From: Candidatus Sulfotelmatobacter sp.
Lineage (GTDB): Bacteria; Acidobacteriota; Terriglobia; Terriglobales; Acidobacteriaceae
DNA: 33,412 bases
Reading direction: 5' to 3'
Assembly (NCBI GenBank): GCA_025928375.1
Contig: JAICJP010000008.1
Location: forward strand, 1-33,412
Made by a program: the position numbers and the translations under genes. Every line of letters starts with the position of its first letter. Position 1 is the stretch's first letter. The notes below the pieces were generated by a model that ran no database searches, was not told the origin of the DNA, and worked only from the letters and a program-made list of their open reading frames with translations. Positions 1-9,311 of the stretch are shown here, piece by piece.

Positions 1-458
1 ACTGTTGTGAACGAGAGCTCTTCGATTATGCCAACCAGTCGGCGCAGGCGCGCACCGACCACCCGCAAGACCTTCAGCGCCACCTGAGGATGGGCCAGGC
101 ACAATGCCTGAAAATCCTGCTTGCTAACAAAGAGCAGCGTGGCGTCGTCGATGGCCGTTACAGACGCGGGATAGTTCCCGCCATCAAAGACGGGCAGCTC
201 GGCGATGGAACTGCCCGGGCCATCAATACTTAGTACCTGTTCGCGTCCCTTGGACGAGCTCTTAAAGATCCGTACATGGCCGGACTCGACGACATAGAGT
301 CCGGAGCAAAGCTCCCCTTCGTCGAACACGCTCTCACCCGCTGCATACCGGCGCGGAACCGCGCGTTCCGCCAGAAAGACCAACTCGCCTTCCGTCAGGC
401 CAGAAAAAATCGGTACTTTTGCTAGTGTTTGGCCACATGTCAATTTCGATTCCGGCAC
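1..458 (-). CDS. CRP/FNR-family transcriptional regulator, N-terminal cNMP-binding domain (C-terminus outside window; start uncertain, GTG 458 or TTG 443)
   Basis: Minus-strand translation reads ...AKVPIFSGLTEGELVFLAERAVPRRYAAGERVFDEGELCSGLYVVESGHVRIFKSSSKGREQVLSIDGPGSSIAELPVFDGGNYPASVTAIDDATLLFVSKQDFQAL..., the typical CRP cNMP-binding fold. It is absent from the ORF track because it runs off the window edge. Confidence 0.85.
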   Translation of the reverse strand, partial: MPESKLTCGQTLAKVPIFSGLTEGELVFLAERAVPRRYAAGESVFDEGELCSGLYVVESGHVRIFKSSSKGREQVLSIDGPGSSIAELPVFDGGNYPASVTAIDDATLLFVSKQDFQALCLAHPQVALKVLRVVGARLRRLVGIIEELSFTT

Positions 459-1093
459 GCTCGTTATTGTACCGGACTGGCGCGCGCGACCTGCCGTACC
501 GGGAATGTGAGAACGATGCTGTGCGACGGTTCGTCTGTGACATAAGTCATCGCCTGATTCCTGCCGCTCGCCTGTCAGTGTTTAGCCGATCTGCATTCGG
601 GTCACCCCGAGTGGCGACCTTAAGGAAATCGTCTTCGACTACGCCAGACGGCGAATGACCTGATAGACCTCGACAAGCAGTGGCCGATGTGGAGCCGTTC
701 GTCGCACAAAGGCACCCATGCTGTGGATACACCGAGCCGCGTAGCTGCTTCCGGAGGATTGCATAAGCATTACCGGCGACTGGTTCTAAGTGCTGCTGAG
801 TACTTGTTTCGATGTAAGGTCAGTTTCTGTTCGGTAGTCTAGAATCCTTGAACGCCAGCCGTCTGTTCAAGAGTGAACACTCGCCGATTTCCAAAGTTAC
901 GGGCGACAATGGCAGCCTGTAATGAAGGTTATGAACTTGAGCCAAGGCGATGTCCCGGGCCCGAGCTTCTGCCATGATCCGCCCCTTGCGAGATGTTGTA
1001 GTGTCGATGATCTCTAGTTCGGTGATGGAACAGTCACGCTTGTCGCACCCAGACTGGCGCTTGGGTTGAGCGTACAACCTGAATCCCTGCGAG

Positions 1094-2227
1094 ATGTCGT
1101 TACCAGCAGACACCCGAGAGTTAGAATTGTCCGTGCGACAATCGGCAAACACGTGTTTCTTGTTCGCGCTTGCTGCCCTCGCGCTCTATCTCTCGTATCT
1201 TGTCGCGCACCCGTTTCTCGATGCCATTTTTGCCGCTGTGGTACTGGCGGTGATTTTTCATCCTCTTCATGCGAAAGTCGATCTTTCTGTTCGACGGCTA
1301 AACCTTGCCGCGGCCATCTCTACTGTCATGGTGATGCTAATCGTCGCGATTCCGGCCGTTGTGCTCGGCATCGTCGTCACCGGAGAACTGGGCGATCTCT
1401 ACAGGTCCCTCTGTGAAAAGAGTGCGACCCAGGGCGGTGTCGGCGCATACTTCATGCACCTGCTCGAAACGCCGCTCGGAACGCTGGGCAGGTATGTCGA
1501 TCTGTCGCGGCTTGACATGCGGGCGACTCTACTCGGATGAGTAAACGCAGCGAGCAGATATCTGGTGGGACTAAGCGGAAGAGCAGTGAGCAACTTGATG
1601 TCCCTAATGCTCGACACGATCGTGGTTTTCTTCACCTTGTTCTTTCTTTTCCGCGACGGACCAAAAATTCATCATGGGTTGGCGGAATCGATGCCTCTCA
1701 CTCACCAACAGGCAAAAAAGCTGATGGCGCGAATTAGTGAAATCATTGTGGCCAGTGCGTATGGCGGCATTGCTGTGGGGTTCGCGCAAGGGTCACTGAC
1801 GGGAGTTGCATTTTGGGTGCTGGGTTTATCCTCGCCGGTGGTGTGGGCTCTTCTGGCGTCACTGGCATCTTTAGTTCCGCTCGTCGGGACCGCGATCGTT
1901 TGGCTGCCCGGAGCGGTGGTTCTTCTGGCCAGCGGACATTGGATTAAGGCACTGCTTCTTTTCGGCTGGGGCGCAGCGGTGGTCGCACAGGTGGATGCCC
2001 TGGTAAGGCCTTATGTTGTGAGCGGACGCGCGAAGATGCACAACCTGCTCATATTCTTCGCACTATTGGGCGGCGTCAGAGCCTTCGGGTTCATAGGGAT
2101 TTTCATCGGACCTGTTGTTGTGTCGGTGACGGTCGTGCTTCTGGGCATGATCAGGGAAAGTAATGCATTGTCGCAGGAAGTAGATCGGCCTGAGGCGACT
2201 CACGAAGCTAAGCATTTCTCGGAATGA
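1094..2227 (+). pseudogene. AI-2E family (PerM/UPF0118-like) membrane permease interrupted by an in-frame TGA at 1538-1540
   Basis: ORFs 1094-1540 and 1565-2227 are in the same frame. The joined protein has the family layout (N-terminal TM pair, then LFFLFRDGP, GLAQ-like FAQGSLTGVAFWVLGL and FIGIFIGPVVVSV segments). Confidence 0.8.
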
Positions 2228-2745
2228 TGTGGCCGGTGATGACCCTTAGTAACGGCACGGGTGATTTCCACGACGGAAACGAGCGCGGAATCCCCTGCCC
2301 AGAAACCGCTGAAACGTTCGATCGCTCTCCCTGGTGGGCAAGACGGGTGAACGCACCGCCTGCTCTGGCGGTGGTTCATGGTTGCCGGCGCCGGTAAGTG
2401 CCGAATAGACATTTGTTGAGCATAGCTTTCCGCGGCCGACATCAGGCGCAATGCCGCGAGGCTGAAGGAGCCAAACTCCGAATCCGACGAACGCTGCGAT
2501 GACAGCAGCGCGTATGTAGGTTTTTAGAACTGACAAGAGACGCGGGGCAGCCAAAGGCAGTGCAAGTCATAACTGTCACGGTAGACGCCCTGCTGACGTT
2601 GAGCCTTTTGAGCCATGATCCCTCCTGAAAGAATCTTTGGCGCAGTTCAGTCAGTCCAGGCTTTTGACTCTTGAATCAAGTGTGTCGCTCGCCCAAAATG
2701 GTTCGTACGGGTGATACTCGGCATCTACAAAGGTGAGGTGAAATC

Positions 2746-3151
2746 ATGATGTCAGACGCAAAGCCACAAACCGGACGAGAACACGAAGTGGGGACTTTAG
2801 CCGCGCCGCTCCTGACTCTGGACCTCAAGCGCGAGATCGAGAAGCTACGATCCGAAGGACGCTGGCAGTCTGGGCACACGGCAAAGACGCTCGTCAAGTA
2901 TTCCGATTTCCGGCTCGTGTTAATCGTCATGAAAACTGGCGGGCGATTGGACAAACATCGAACCGAGGGACGAATTTCGGTTCAAACTCTCGACGGACGA
3001 ATTCGGTTCAGTACTGCCGAGCGGTCAGTTAGAGCTAGCAGCAGGGCAAATGCTGACACTAGAACACGATATTCCTCACGATGTGGAAGGCATCGTTGAC
3101 AGCGCTCTTCTACTGACCATTGCGTGGCCCGATCCAGCTTCCCTCCGGTAG
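2746..3151 (+). pseudogene. Cupin-domain protein with a frameshift near 3010
   Basis: Frame 1 gives LTLDLKREIEKLRSEGRWQSGHTAKTLVKYSDFRLVLIVMKTGGRLDKHRTEGRISVQTLDGRIRF. From 3014 frame 2 continues LPSGQLELAAGQMLTLEHDIPHDVEGIVDSALLLTIAWPDPASLR* (stop 3149-3151). Confidence 0.75.
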
Positions 3152-3161
3152 GAACTGAAAA

Positions 3162-3410
3162 ATGTCCAAAACGTTCAAGCGTGGCGATCATGTCGAATGG
3201 AACTCCGAAGCAGGAAGGGTGCGCGGAACGATCATCAAGCGAGTTGTATCGGACACTCGCTTCAAAGGCTACGTGCACCACGCTTCAAAGGACGAACCGC
3301 AATACCTCATCAAGAGCAATAAGACTGATCACATTGCGATTCATAAGGGGAAGGCGTTAAAACGAATTGCCACTCCGACTCACCGAAGGCGGGGTACGAG
3401 GAGCCGCTAG
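3162..3410 (+). CDS. DUF2945 / hypervirulence-associated Tudor-like domain protein
   Basis: MSKTFKRGDHVEWNSEAGRVRGTIIKRVVSDTRFKGYVHHASKDEPQYLIKSNKTDHIAIHKGKALKRI matches the DUF2945 pattern (GD.V.W....G...G.I...........Y.I.S..T...A.HKG..L). Confidence 0.85.
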   Translation: MSKTFKRGDHVEWNSEAGRVRGTIIKRVVSDTRFKGYVHHASKDEPQYLIKSNKTDHIAIHKGKALKRIATPTHRRRGTRSR

Positions 3411-3418
3411 AGCTTTCT

Positions 3419-4642
3419 CTATTTCCCTTCTCTTAGAGGGCGATTCTGATCCGCAAGGAGTTCCCTCGACATGCGTTGCTTGGATTTTATCCATTCCGGC
3501 GCAAGCTCCCGTTCCTCGTCAGGCCGGTTCATAGTAAAGGCGGCTACCAGCCGATCCCCATTAAGCCACCAAACACTGAAGCTTGGACTGTTCGCGTCGC
3601 CACGGACGACCGTTTCCCTCGCATCATGAGGATCGCCCCACAACTCGTAAGATAAATCGAAAACATCTGAAAAAAAGTAAGGGACGTGTACGAATGGTTG
3701 CCGATCTCCTCGAACGACGGATGCCCAATGCTGCCCTTGAGAAACGGCATTGTCCCAGTGCTCCACGCGTCGTCGCTTGTTAAAGATTTTGTCGAAGTAA
3801 CTAGCCACATCACCCGCCGCAAAAACGCCAGCCTGATTCGTTTCGAGGTACTCGTTGACCACAACGCCGTTTTCGATTTCCAGGCCGGTCTTGGCAAGGA
3901 CCTCCGTTACTGGAGCCGCACCCACGCCCGCGATAACCATGTCGCACGCGACTTGATTGCCACTCGACAACACCACCGCATTTACGCGTTCCTTGCCCTC
4001 GAACTGGACCACGTTTTCCTCTTTGAGAAGCCGTACTCCTCTCGAGGCATAGTAATGCTCAAAGAAGTTTGACATTGCAAGAGTGAAGACTCGGCTCCAA
4101 ACGCGATCTTCCCGAATGATCAACGTGGTCTCGATATTTTGTTGCGCGAGAACCGAAGCCACCTCCATGCCGATGAACCCCCCGCCGATGATGGCAGCGC
4201 GCTTAGCGGTTGCCGCGTTGTCCCGGATGTTCCTGGAGTCGTCCAAGGACCGCAGATAAAATACGTTGCGCAGATCATTTCCAGGGCAGTCAAGCTTTCT
4301 CGCGCGTGCGCCGGTGGCGATGAGCAGATGCTCAAACTCGAAAGATTCGCCCGAGCTTGCGCGAAGGGTACGCTTTTTCAAATCGATATTTTGAACAAGC
4401 GTTTTCAACTTGACGCCGATCTTCTTTTGCGCATACCACTCTTGAGCATTGATCAGAATATCGACTTCCTTGTCTTTGCCCGAAAGGAAGCTTTTTGACA
4501 GAGGTGGGCGCTCGTACGGGAATGCATCGTCGGCGGAAATGATCGTCAACTCGCCGGGACCGAGACCTCGTTTCGCCAGTTCCTTCGCGGCGTAGCCCGC
4601 GACCATGCCGCCGCCGAGGATAATGTATTTGCTTGAACTCAT
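3419..4642 (-). CDS. NAD(P)/FAD-dependent oxidoreductase, ferredoxin reductase / AIF-like
   Basis: N-terminal YIILGGGMVAGYAAKEL (GxGxxG-type), PYERPPLSKSFL, LLIATGARAR, AAIIGGGFIGMEVAS and GVFAAGDVA motifs. Confidence 0.9.
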   Translation of the reverse strand: MSSSKYIILGGGMVAGYAAKELAKRGLGPGELTIISADDAFPYERPPLSKSFLSGKDKEVDILINAQEWYAQKKIGVKLKTLVQNIDLKKRTLRASSGESFEFEHLLIATGARARKLDCPGNDLRNVFYLRSLDDSRNIRDNAATAKRAAIIGGGFIGMEVASVLAQQNIETTLIIREDRVWSRVFTLAMSNFFEHYYASRGVRLLKEENVVQFEGKERVNAVVLSSGNQVACDMVIAGVGAAPVTEVLAKTGLEIENGVVVNEYLETNQAGVFAAGDVASYFDKIFNKRRRVEHWDNAVSQGQHWASVVRGDRQPFVHVPYFFSDVFDLSYELWGDPHDARETVVRGDANSPSFSVWWLNGDRLVAAFTMNRPDEERELAPEWIKSKQRMSRELLADQNRPLREGK

Positions 4643-4654
4643 CGAGACAGACCT

Positions 4655-5536
4655 TCAGGCAGACTGCTTAAGCGTACTCTTGTAATCAGCCACAAACTGT
4701 TGGATCCCCTTTGTCGTCAGATCATGGCGAACGTCAAAACTTTCCCATTCGCGATTTAGATCGAGTGCTTTGTAGGCAATAGGCTTCAACTGAGTATCGG
4801 TACCCTGAACGACGAAGTCCTTACCAGGAAGCGGGAACGATGCACCGGCCCATTCTTCCCAAACCTTAGCCGGAGCCGTTACCAACTCTGCATCCAAGGT
4901 AAACGAGCCAAGCAGGTGCTTGAGATGGCGAATGCTTGCTGCAAGCACATGGACGTGTCCATCTCCTGCTTCATACATTTTCTTGATGTTTTTCACCAGA
5001 TCCATGCCGTTCTGACCGTGATCGTCCAGCCTACCTACGAAAGGCGAAACGTACACCGTGGCTTTTGATCCCTTTGTTGCTGCGTATACAGCAGCAGCCT
5101 GCTCCTGCGAAAAACACAAGGTCATATTGACGCGCAGTCCTTCACGAACGGAGATCTGCGCGGCGCGCAGCCCTTCGTGCGTACATGGATACTTGATATA
5201 TGCATTCGGAATCCAGGAAAACATCTGTCGGCCCTGGGCCAGCATGTCCTCGCCAGTGGTATCCAGATCGGCGAAGACCTCAATAGACACCCCCGCGCCG
5301 CCTACCAGCGGTGAAATTGCCTGTACGATCTTCTTGTACTCCTGCAGTTCTTCCTGGGAACTGAACTTCTGCCCGGAGGAGATTATCGTTCGAACTTCCG
5401 GGTTCTTGGCGACTAGTGTCGGATTCGTGGTTTGGCCGTCAACATAACCGACCACATTTCTGACCCTTAGCGTTTCCTGAGGATCGCCGCCGTCTACCAG
5501 CAACTGAGCTTTCGATTTCCTTGTGGCCGAATTCAT
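4655..5536 (-). CDS. tal: Transaldolase (start likely ATG 5536, internal to the 4655-5704 ORF)
   Basis: DGQTTNPTLVAKNP, VSIEVFADLDTT, YIKYPCTHEGLRA, VNMTLCFSQEQA and YVSPFVGRLDDHG are canonical transaldolase motifs. Confidence 0.9.
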   Translation of the reverse strand: MNSATRKSKAQLLVDGGDPQETLRVRNVVGYVDGQTTNPTLVAKNPEVRTIISSGQKFSSQEELQEYKKIVQAISPLVGGAGVSIEVFADLDTTGEDMLAQGRQMFSWIPNAYIKYPCTHEGLRAAQISVREGLRVNMTLCFSQEQAAAVYAATKGSKATVYVSPFVGRLDDHGQNGMDLVKNIKKMYEAGDGHVHVLAASIRHLKHLLGSFTLDAELVTAPAKVWEEWAGASFPLPGKDFVVQGTDTQLKPIAYKALDLNREWESFDVRHDLTTKGIQQFVADYKSTLKQSA

Positions 5537-5777
5537 GCTGCTTACCTCTCCATACCTGATTAGACGCGCACAACGTTCCGCGAGACACTTCTTATTGTGA
5601 CATTCGGGCTGAAGCTGGAACTTCACACTACGGAACAGCTCTACCGACACGACTTTGAGTGTGAACTCTTGTTGATTCGAGCTCTCTACGTGAGATCGCT
5701 TCAAATCAAGCAGTTAACAGCAAGAGCATTGAACCGTCTCGCCTAGCGCCCCTGTTTTGAGAGTCCTCATTCAGTCA

Positions 5778-6076
5778 TCACCTTCCCAGAATGAACGTGC
5801 CCACCCAGCGGAACAGCTGGGCGTGACCATGCGCCTGAATCCAAGCTGGGGAAATCGATTCGGCGGCTTCGCGGCTGCTGATATTTTGATGAGGTTCCAT
5901 ACACCAAGAAACGTGCCCGGCAAAAGCATGAATATAAGTCCGGTGACGATATACGTCATTAGCAGGCGCGAGAGAGATTGCTCACGAGCGATGGCGCGGT
6001 CCATGATGGATTTCGTCTGATCATCCCGCCGAACAGCTCGCGGATCGCCGCGGGTGGACATAGTGGTTTCCTTCAC
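5778..6076 (-). pseudogene. Frameshifted and truncated multi-spanning membrane protein remnant with an HAQLFGW-like motif (NnrS / cytochrome-oxidase-subunit-I-like)
   Basis: Frame 1: MSTRGDPRAVRRDDQTKSIMDRAIAREQSLSRLLMTYIVTGLIFMLLPGTFLGVWNLIKIS. After a C4 run (plus-strand GGGG, 5848-5851) another frame reads PAWIQAHGHAQLFRWVGTFILGR*. Confidence 0.5.
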
Positions 6077-6352
6077 CTTTCGGGCTGAGGTAGAGGCCTC
6101 CAGAAGGGATAGCGCAATCCTGCGAGTCGGTTGATCGCCAGAGCTTGAGCGACAAGCAAGAACACTGCCACCTCGATAATGACCAGTTCACGCAGTTTCG
6201 AAATGATGCCTAGAGAAACAATCAACGTAGTGGCTCCGGCTGGCGACCTCTTGGCAGGACCTCAAGCCCGCGAAACACCGTTTTCGGTCGGAAGAACGAG
6301 AAAATGTGGTCAACGCCAGCATGTTCATGGGCGAAAGGATCGCTGTTCCGCA

Positions 6353-8032
6353 TCAAATATTGGGCAGCAGGTCGAAATATTCATCGTCCTCATTCTTGCC
6401 GCCTTCTCCTTTGCCAAGCAATTTTTCAGATTCAACGAATTCGATACGCTCGATCCATTTCACCATCTTGTAGCCGAGCTGATTTTCGACTCGCAGACGC
6501 AGCGGTGCCCCGTACACCTGCGGAAGCCGTTCGCCGTTCATTCGCGAAGCCAGCAGACATTGCGGCTTTCGAACATTCTCAAGGCTCTGCGTGTCGTAGT
6601 AAGGTCCGCCATAGAGAGCTTCACCAAAGGAAAAGAAGGCCACAACCTTCGCTTCTGGTTTTGGCTGGACGAGCTCAATGAGCTTCTGCATAGGAATCCC
6701 GCCCCACTTCGCGATGCCGCTCCATCCCTGGATGCAATGATGCATGGTGATGTGCTCGACCTCACCCAGCCGCTCAAGATCGGCGAGAGAAAGCTCCACC
6801 GGCTTCTCGACGAGGCCGCCCACCTTCAAGTGGAAACTCTCAAACCCATTTTCTGCCAAACGCTTCCAATCCTCGCGAACTGGCATCTTTCCGTTAGGCC
6901 AGAAATACGAAGAGATCTCCTTCTCGGTGTACTTTTGTTGAGGTTGCAGCCGGTTCAGCGTAAGGATCTGCATGGGATAAGTCACGGACTTGAGCGCATG
7001 TTGAAGTCCGCGCGGATGGCGCCAAGAAAGGTAGTGCGCCACAATCCACGAGAGAACGACCACGCCGATTCCGACAAATCCGAGGTACATCCCGATCGGC
7101 TTCAGATCGTCCGTACCCATCACAATGTGGTTCATGTTGCGCGCAAATCCTGTCATCACGATCAGTGTCACATGCACGACCAAGAATGCGAGGAAGCTGA
7201 ACATGGTAAGGAAGTGGACAGAACGGGCTGATTGCCGGCCACCGAATATTCGCGCGTACCACGGAAACCGGTTGACCACAGCCGGCGACATCGCTATGCC
7301 GGTAGCAATTGCAAGGGGTCCGAATATAAACACCACGGTGAAATAGGCGATCTGTTGCAATGCGTTATAGCCATAAAACCCGTTTGGTTCCGGCGGCAAA
7401 TGAAAGGTCGCGTAATGCACGAACGTGTTCCATGCTTGCAAAAGCACGACAGGCGATGTTGGCACAATGCGCCGCCATTGCTCGGTATCGAACAGCATGA
7501 TGATGAAGACGATGCCCGTAATGATGAAGCCGTGCACGTCAATGAGGTGCCACACGCGAGCTATCCCAATTGTGTGCCGGTAGCCCGGGGTGCCAACCAG
7601 CGGCGAGATGTATCGCGCGTCATCCTTCGCGGTCCAGATGCGGTCGCGTGGAACTTTTAATGGCGTAAACCGAATCCATTCGCTCCCCGGTGTGCAGCCA
7701 TCATTGAAATAGAGACGCGGGTGATCCATTAGTATCGAAAGGCCGCTGCGAATCAGCATCATCACAAAAAGAAAATTGAAGAAGTGGCAGTAGCGCACCC
7801 ATACCGGAAAGCCGTGTGGCCCCGCGAAGTTGTTTGGGTATATCTGCGGAACAGCCGGAACCGGTGGCATCCCCGCTACCGCGACTTCAATCCAAGCGGC
7901 CACGATCACGGAAAGAATGGCGATGCCGAGGCCGATCAGGATGGATGGTCGAATCCAAATGCGAAAACGTCGATCAGGCGGGTAATGAACTGCTTTGTGC
8001 GCAGCATCGAACCGGACCATTCTCTCCTCCAC
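6353..8032 (-). CDS. Fusion of an N-terminal multi-TM cytochrome b-type domain and a C-terminal sulfite-oxidase-like molybdopterin domain
   Basis: N-terminal TM segments with conserved His (HFFNFLFVMMLIRSG, WHLIDVHGFIITG, HFLTMFSFLAFLVVHV). C-terminal HLKVGGLVEKPVELSLADL...MHHCIQGWSGIAKWGGIP...YGAPLRLRVENQLGYKMVKWIERIEFV is the oxidoreductase molybdopterin-binding domain. Confidence 0.9.
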   Translation of the reverse strand: MEERMVRFDAAHKAVHYPPDRRFRIWIRPSILIGLGIAILSVIVAAWIEVAVAGMPPVPAVPQIYPNNFAGPHGFPVWVRYCHFFNFLFVMMLIRSGLSILMDHPRLYFNDGCTPGSEWIRFTPLKVPRDRIWTAKDDARYISPLVGTPGYRHTIGIARVWHLIDVHGFIITGIVFIIMLFDTEQWRRIVPTSPVVLLQAWNTFVHYATFHLPPEPNGFYGYNALQQIAYFTVVFIFGPLAIATGIAMSPAVVNRFPWYARIFGGRQSARSVHFLTMFSFLAFLVVHVTLIVMTGFARNMNHIVMGTDDLKPIGMYLGFVGIGVVVLSWIVAHYLSWRHPRGLQHALKSVTYPMQILTLNRLQPQQKYTEKEISSYFWPNGKMPVREDWKRLAENGFESFHLKVGGLVEKPVELSLADLERLGEVEHITMHHCIQGWSGIAKWGGIPMQKLIELVQPKPEAKVVAFFSFGEALYGGPYYDTQSLENVRKPQCLLASRMNGERLPQVYGAPLRLRVENQLGYKMVKWIERIEFVESEKLLGKGEGGKNEDDEYFDLLPNI

Positions 8033-8249
8033 GAACTACGGTTGAATCGAATCTCTTTAGTCACAGTCCTTAATGTGCGGCTGAGGCTTCCAACTCCAGC
8101 GCACGGGGGAAAGGACATTATTTTCAAGGTGTACATTCTGATGAAGGTCGGCTTCAAATTCTCAGAGACCTTCCGCAGCATGGCATCTGTTTCTCCCGCG
8201 CCTTCCTTATGCGCACCGAGATACGATTTATCGCCATGGTGACTCCGCA

Positions 8250-8562
8250 CTATTTATCAGTACCCCTATTATCAGCAGTTGGCAGAAGCGCATCGCACGG
8301 ATCTGGCGCGGAAGAGCTTAGGCCTGCCAAACTCGCTTTACGTAGCGATAGCGGGGAAACGTGTACAAGGTAGAAGTCTTCCAGGAAGTGCTGCGCCTCC
8401 TGTACGGCCGACGTTACGCCTTCGATCTTGGTTTTGTTCAGCGTTTCCCAATGGACTAGCCCAGTGATGCCCTCATGCTCTAACTTTGGTGACCGGTACC
8501 AGCAGGTGCGTCCAGGTGTTGCGATAGTACTCACCTTGGTTTATGTCATACCCGTCCGACAT
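8250..8562 (-). pseudogene. Small protein of unknown function with a frameshift near 8481-8487
   Basis: A good SD (GGAGG) precedes ATG 8562: MSDGYDINQGEYYRNTWTHLLVPVTK; shifting one base at the AAA/TTT run continues LEHEGITGLVHWETLNKTKIEGVTSAVQEAQHFLEDFYLVHVSPL. Confidence 0.45.
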
Positions 8563-9020
8563 GATGACCTCCCTCGATTATTCCATGCCGCTGGACCCTA
8601 GCGTCTGTGCCGCTGCCATGTCTCTGGGGACCCTTGAGCTGTCGCCCTTTGCCCTGTTCAGCAAGCGGCTCTGATGTGCTCATCAATACCAATTCGCCGC
8701 CATCGGTGACGCCGAATGCGGGTCCTCGGCTTCGTCGTCCTCAGCACAATCCGCAGGTCAGGATAGTTCACCAATGTCTTGGCGCTTCGGCCCGTTTCCA
8801 TTTGCCAACACGGCATCTTCTCCCGAACGAACGCAATGCATCGATCTGGTCAAGCAAGGGCAATGTGGTGTTGCATCGTCCAGATCGGGCGAGTGAAGAA
8901 CAACGCGCTTCACGCAAAGCGACTGTCAGGGGCGGGCGGCTTGAAAACGGCGCTAACGATTTGTCAGATTTGCCGCACTAATTCATCCGAAGAGAGTAAC
9001 GATCAAAGGAGAATTCATTT

Positions 9021-9292
9021 ATGCAAAAACCAACGCGGACATTTACAGGAACCGTTACGGACACGATGTGTGGACAGAAGCATATGATTGCGGGAAGAGC
9101 GAGGCCGACTGCACCCGCGAGTGCATGAAGTCTAAAAGGGAACTGGACCTATGGTCTCGTAGTTGGGGAAAGGTATACGTACTGTCGGGAGACACCACGC
9201 AATTTGCCTCCTTTGCTGGGGAGCGCGTGAAAGTAATCGGCGAACAGACAGGCAATAGCGTTGCGGTGCAATCGATCACCTCTGCGCCATAA
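9021..9292 (+). pseudogene. Small Cys-containing protein (FTGTVTDTMCGQKHM...CTREC family), three apparent 1-nt indels
   Basis: SD AAAGGAG precedes ATG 9021. Stitching frames gives MQKPTRTFTGTVTDTMCGQKHMIAGKSEADCTRECMKSKRELDYGLVVGEKVYVLSGDTTQFASFAGERVKVIGEQTGNSVAVQSITSAP. Confidence 0.65.
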
Positions 9293-9311
9293 GGTGCGCT
9301 CGGGATTCAAA

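Noticed and set aside
547-1152. Several overlapping ORFs (547-732 minus, 820-1152 minus, 1066-1416 plus)
   Set aside because: No recognisable domain, mutually overlapping, and 1066-1416 is out of frame with the convincing permease at 1094.
2246-2554. Minus ORF with a TM-like N-terminus (VIAAFVGFGVWLL)
   Set aside because: Overlaps another minus ORF, Arg-rich non-homologous tail; cannot be supported as a gene.
6179-7231. 350-aa plus-strand ORF opposite the molybdopterin fusion
   Set aside because: Antisense shadow of a strongly supported minus-strand gene; high-GC codon bias commonly yields such ORFs and no domain is visible.
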